Shown here: one piece after another, positions 44,001 to 45,799 of the stretch
Layout: the number at the start of each line of letters is the position of its first letter
Numbering within the stretch: the stretch's first letter is position 1
Assembly (NCBI RefSeq): GCF_010692555.1
Contig: NZ_JAAHHG010000035.1
Coordinates: forward strand, 1 to 45,799
Source: Okeania sp. SIO3B5
GTDB lineage: Bacteria > Cyanobacteriota > Cyanobacteriia > Cyanobacteriales > Microcoleaceae
Direction: 5' to 3'
Length of the DNA: 45,799 nt
Position numbers and translations under genes: made by a program
The notes under the pieces: model-generated
Databases searched by the model: none
The model's input: only the letters and a program-made list of their open reading frames with translations
Told to the model about the DNA's origin: nothing

Positions 44001-45366
44001 CTACATAATTACGTCTGAGCAAGTTGATGAAGCTTATCACAATCTGGATTTGCGAAAGGAAATCCGCTATCGCTTTATGTTAACGCTAGGACTGGATGAA
44101 CGCTACAAGGTAATTGCTTATGTCATTGCCTATAATTGTTTGGAAAATAAAGAAGGTAAAGCGGATGGTTTTCCGGTGTCTTGGATTAGGGAGGAGGTGT
44201 TAACTTGGTGGCACAAGGGATTTCAAGGTTTATCATCTGATGAAATGCGAGTTTTGTTGGAAGAAATGGTGGGATTAGGAGTTTTACGTTCCACCAATGA
44301 GGGTCGTTGCTTCACCCTCAGAAATACTACTAATGTTCTACGACTTATGGGAACTCCAGAAGAGATTGAGACAGCTCTCATTGAACCCCGCGAGCTTCCA
44401 CCAGAATACGAACCTGCCACTTTTCGCGCTCCTCTGAAGGATGCTAAAAATGACCCCAGGAGAAGTCCTTTAACGGTTCAACAGGAGTCAGAACTGCGTC
44501 GGAGTAGCAACAAGGTTTCTATTATATGTGGTTCTTCTGCTACTGGTTTTGACGATTTACCAGTTTTCCTCAAGTCAGGGTTCGATAATAAATTTTTTCG
44601 CTATTTAGAGAACTGTTCCAATCAAACTGATTTTAGCAAACGCTTACATAGTTGGATTCACAACCGCAACAAATATGGTACAACACTGATTGTTGTCTCC
44701 TCTTCATGTTCTTGGACTAAGGATTGGATTGATGAAGCAACACAAAAAGTGGGACGATTGATATCAGAAGAAAGGTTTGTCCGAATTGTTTTCATTACTA
44801 ATCCTCAAAAAGCGTGGCAGTTAGTCAATCAAAGTTTGATTTGGGATTGGTTTAAGGATATAACTGTTAGTCTCAAACCTTGGCATGATGTTGCATTGTG
44901 GCAATGGTTAGAAGATTGTAGTTTTCCCAGTAAAAAACAAGTCAGGGAAAAAATTACTAATGTCACCGGAAATTGGTCGTTTCTGCTGCAAAAGTTCTAT
45001 AAACTAGCAAATTCTGAACCTAGTCGATGGCAAGATGCTTTAGATAATTTGGAACAGCAGTTAAAAACTACTGAATTTGCAAAGGAGGTATATCTATCAA
45101 TGGGATTTGATGATTCCCAACCTCAACGACAACAAGTGTTGAAAATTTTAGCCGAATTAGAGGAAGCATCAGTTGAGGATTTAATCTTACTCGCTGAGGA
45201 TAAGAACATTTCCCCAGAAATGATCGACAAAACTCTCCAGTGGGCAGATTTACTCAGTCTCGCTACCCCCGTCGGTAGCAAAAAGGATGGAAAAAACTAC
45301 TGGCGAGTTGACCCTGTTGTGGGACGTATCTTGCAGGCAATAGTTATAGATCGCTTTGTTGCATGA
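38047..45366 (+). CDS. Giant fusion of a sigma-70 factor and a STAND/AAA-type NTPase
   Basis: A 2439-residue single open frame. (1) About 1-175: alpha/beta domain with VVKDAYLIADIGNGELQILL and CQRPSRFLLLATKDYKQLLLV, recalling the nuclease-like N-terminal domains of some restriction or helicase proteins; active-site residues are unclear. (2) About 188-490: complete sigma-70 core: region 1.2 LRLYLREIGKFKLLTAEEE, region 2 NLRLVVNIAKKYQ with FSTYAYWWIRQGI (266-330), region 3, region 4 LQQIGDKFNVSKERIRQIEE (about 436-487). (3) About 600-800: coiled coil. (4) About 813-900: Pro/Glu-rich linker with a 52-codon duplication. (5) About 930-1700: helical region. (6) NTPase: Walker A GGRQLGKT (1751-1758), Walker B LLLLDEAD (Asp1844), sensor-like FAGLHNVQR (about 1883). 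(7) Winged-helix-like region and a C-terminal alpha/beta domain. HIP1 sites inside and uniform codon use suggest residence, not recent import. Ligand-controlled promoter recognition is inference. Confidence 0.85.
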   Translation: MQKRYLKLEDLQNADSQQGIANIFGKLGYKTTVEPLSLAELELPTRSFEVVKDAYLIADIGNGELQILLFQLTDKEFNSWETAKSRMRAIAESLCQRPSRFLLLATKDYKQLLLVSPQPTYDDDWKLKVKSKFLQIDLTNPTFQQLNTLEKIAVFNREIETIPQTQYQALKDSIFFQKKGKNNRNDVDILRLYLREIGKFKLLTAEEEFELGFQVTDLQKLEKIRKKLEQSLERKTLDDEWAKAAKLELPELKKCLLQGLKAKEKMIVSNLRLVVNIAKKYQNIGVEFLDLIQSGNLGLITAVEKFEPDKGYRFSTYAYWWIRQGITRAIYNHGRTIRLPVHLEGKIYQIKKTTRQLYKQKRRQPTKNEIATELELSVENLQDILYYAQPIKSLDAKIGSEEESTLGEFISSDGKTLGEKIEQTCLKEDIEKVLHCSLSKRERDVIKMRFGLDDGCENTLQQIGDKFNVSKERIRQIEEKALKKLRSQNIRSFLVDYLYSKKVNINREKHPIFEHIQSTSIKKNINVNPQTSTNNNFPQKLNQKGDLIATYILQKTALTQEIVGVISSNTDCINTNQNLLNYEKIDHKDNNLKVNKIRGYIQTMPNNYTDLQKQFESLQNSFYEFRNQLLKVAESLGVSPQPQWDKIVSISELESLLETVGKAEEKQSRIMQVRQEALTVLEKVLRLYHQNNNDFQPLVECQEKAQELKQQILGGEVDAETQVLTEKTRPFSQLLELISERESQDYQHLAELQAAVSTAFGMPLAMAILTGNILFQEKAKEEQKQIVESQSEDEDFVKIHSPEKVIPSKENAIAPPPIKDSLSQPTVEPIPQKAPVETATPLPSTEAPEEIEAEQSIDNYSPENIAPPPIEDSLSQPTVEVIPEKAPVETVTALPNIEVAEETVAKEEIETEAPIYNFSAEDTAEAIAKSIKNDTNEKNSTALRDLIWQLIREQQLSFAYHLASAVEQQYPTLDPHLPSWLIRALALSQHLRSQVGEIAYRLKYDFSSDSESLEISEKNQWNQAVMLLLAATALRPALLAPNTGASNILHQLRLRGLEEFYNYCQIVAKYGDQHLALEPSILKKATDRASWQKASDELHEKIEYWWSQAPQQDMIYGRAKKVWLQWLKPQELLHELLFPILQKDLSKLAILQEEVQRLSDNSQLDEEVARMDRQIYRYNSNTAIKGKSLLQLRTRVREIVYLVQEWIELQESRPGAKQKKDYIQNQAEQLRKQVWSCQEAVLKELDAWEQKKLPVFLLAGISCCRKAVEDIRHLFDPDIPLTMGNPNPRHILHAPLLKIPSFSMNEEWELDVFNTEERIERIVETIANGSGTWQQAFQERCQQQDHEATERIIEYLQVNPSESINIERLKQERERQISNCRNYLRGAIAQTSKQVENAVVSGLLRETERSDYVAQIENIENTIESTLRFSEKLDLLKNIDKVIQDKRLEETEEVRQKLNNLDLEPENYSYVRISKVLEQGDIFTANEYIDKVRDGRPLPPEETESGNTFKDFLDKYPDLKDEMDKALKSRRPKRELIDNVKKGRNIGVLQMPDGEQAQQASEMLKTWLSVKGKKQPEPEDIRKILLPLGFNIIKLDTKQTGQYTWINIETESIEDRNRCPLPAYGSDAKGHYPILPVRETTAEGILNAIGENFQGSPIIVLCFGQMSLEKRRNLACLCRQRLRTLIVIDDILMFYLCTQPGARLPVLFNCALPLTWLEPYTITFVPPEMFYGREREQSSIINPMESCFIYGGRQLGKTVLLRHVERTFHKPNEGKIALWIDLKSRGICYDKHIDEIWNLLAIEFKRLGVVPATKSVSVKASELLEQIKTWLEGDEKRRILLLLDEADRFLESDGKRSTDDSQGDFIRSARLKGLMDQTNRHFKVVFAGLHNVQRTTRLENHPLAHLGEAICIGPLLNNGEVREARALVERPLASLGYYFDSPELVTRILSQTNYYPSLIQLYCQQLLKHINNPDFVTFDQKTTPPYIITSEQVDEAYHNLDLRKEIRYRFMLTLGLDERYKVIAYVIAYNCLENKEGKADGFPVSWIREEVLTWWHKGFQGLSSDEMRVLLEEMVGLGVLRSTNEGRCFTLRNTTNVLRLMGTPEEIETALIEPRELPPEYEPATFRAPLKDAKNDPRRSPLTVQQESELRRSSNKVSIICGSSATGFDDLPVFLKSGFDNKFFRYLENCSNQTDFSKRLHSWIHNRNKYGTTLIVVSSSCSWTKDWIDEATQKVGRLISEERFVRIVFITNPQKAWQLVNQSLIWDWFKDITVSLKPWHDVALWQWLEDCSFPSKKQVREKITNVTGNWSFLLQKFYKLANSEPSRWQDALDNLEQQLKTTEFAKEVYLSMGFDDSQPQRQQVLKILAELEEASVEDLILLAEDKNISPEMIDKTLQWADLLSLATPVGSKKDGKNYWRVDPVVGRILQAIVIDRFVA

Positions 45367-45421
45367 AAGTAGCGATATAGCTGCTGCACTTGCTGCGCAT
45401 ATGTACTTCATAACGCACGGA

Positions 45422-45577
45422 AACTGCTGTAACTATTGTCCAATAGATCGATAAAACATCAACTGCTGTAACTATTGTCCAATAGATCGATAAAACATCA
45501 ACTGCTGTAACTATTGTCCAATAGATCGATAAAACATCAACTGCTGTAACTATTGTCCAATAGATCGATAAAACATC
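45422..45577. repeat. Four perfect 39-bp tandem repeats
   Basis: Units at 45422-45460, 45461-45499, 45500-45538 and 45539-45577 are identical. Each contains TAACTATTGTCCAATAG, whose CTATTG/CAATAG arms form a hairpin, followed by the palindromic ATCGAT. There are no spacers, so it is not CRISPR. The 17-base core equals the reverse complement of the centre of the MITE at 16968-17056. It begins 56 bp after the stop of the sigma-STAND gene; the remaining sequence to 45799 shows no gene. Confidence 0.9.
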
Positions 45578-45799
45578 AATCTATGGAAAATCTATGAAAT
45601 CGGAGTAATATAATTCCGTCGATCTTATACATACAATGGTTAGGAGCGAATGCCATTTGCGTTCCGCAAAGCTCCGCTTTATATGTTGCGGAGCAAAACG
45701 CCCCTATAACATAGACTCTTATCTTTGAATGCTGAATAACACCTGTTAATTTTGTTTTACTAAGTATATTCCCGCAATAGCCTATGAGGGTTTTTAAGC

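Noticed and set aside
45422-45577. Possible CRISPR array
   Set aside because: Units are contiguous with no unique spacers, and no cas genes are in the window.

Overview
The window looks like chromosomal DNA from a filamentous, non-heterocystous cyanobacterium. Three things point that way: HIP1 sites (GCGATCGC) inside many genes; photosynthetic-lineage housekeeping genes (menB, glycolate dehydrogenase glcD, a PspA/Vipp1 homologue); and AT-rich, repeat-crowded intergenic DNA with heptamer tandem repeats. Only about two thirds of the window is coding. Low coding density and families of TPR-sulfotransferase fusions resemble the Trichodesmium/Okeania/Moorea group, but the genus is an inference.

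Layout. 458-6803: a TPR-sulfotransferase, a TPR-GT61 glycosyltransferase and a decayed tandem copy of the latter. 6804-9660: MITE-like repeats, a dead tnpB transposon lying against the 3' end of a pspA gene, and a solitary transposon right end. 10005-16847: mostly intact housekeeping or conserved genes (SPOR-domain membrane protein, DUF721/DciA, small Cys protein, menB, tadA, plsC, a hypothetical). 17635-21012: a sensor kinase, receiver and adenylate cyclase fusion (CyaC-like). 21007-23100: a nest of MITEs and a tnpB fragment. 23233-24711: glcD. 25557-28245: a frameshifted unknown gene and a PEP-CTERM gene split by a 532-bp IS200/IS605-type element that has no tnpB but keeps a putative guide-RNA end. 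29158-31464: an orphan E1-like/YcaO cyclodehydratase. 31704-33593: small hypothetical membrane proteins and a palindrome/terminator unit. 34155-36680: a second TPR-sulfotransferase. 38047-45366: a 2439-residue protein that fuses an apparently intact sigma-70 factor to a STAND/AAA-type NTPase. A perfect four-unit 39-bp tandem repeat follows it.

The most striking item is the sigma-70/STAND fusion. It suggests a sensor NTPase wired directly to transcription initiation, reminiscent of the effector-plus-NTPase logic of bacterial conflict systems; that function is inference. The second theme is repeat biology. At least ten near-complete and three partial copies of one MITE family (inverted ends AGGGYTTGCTGA, 4-bp target duplications) are present. 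Other MITE families are nested in or beside them, some with clear target duplications. Two IS200/IS605-type insertions share the same left-end hairpin and the same TCCA flank; one appears to have supplied the stop codon of pspA and the other split the PEP-CTERM gene.
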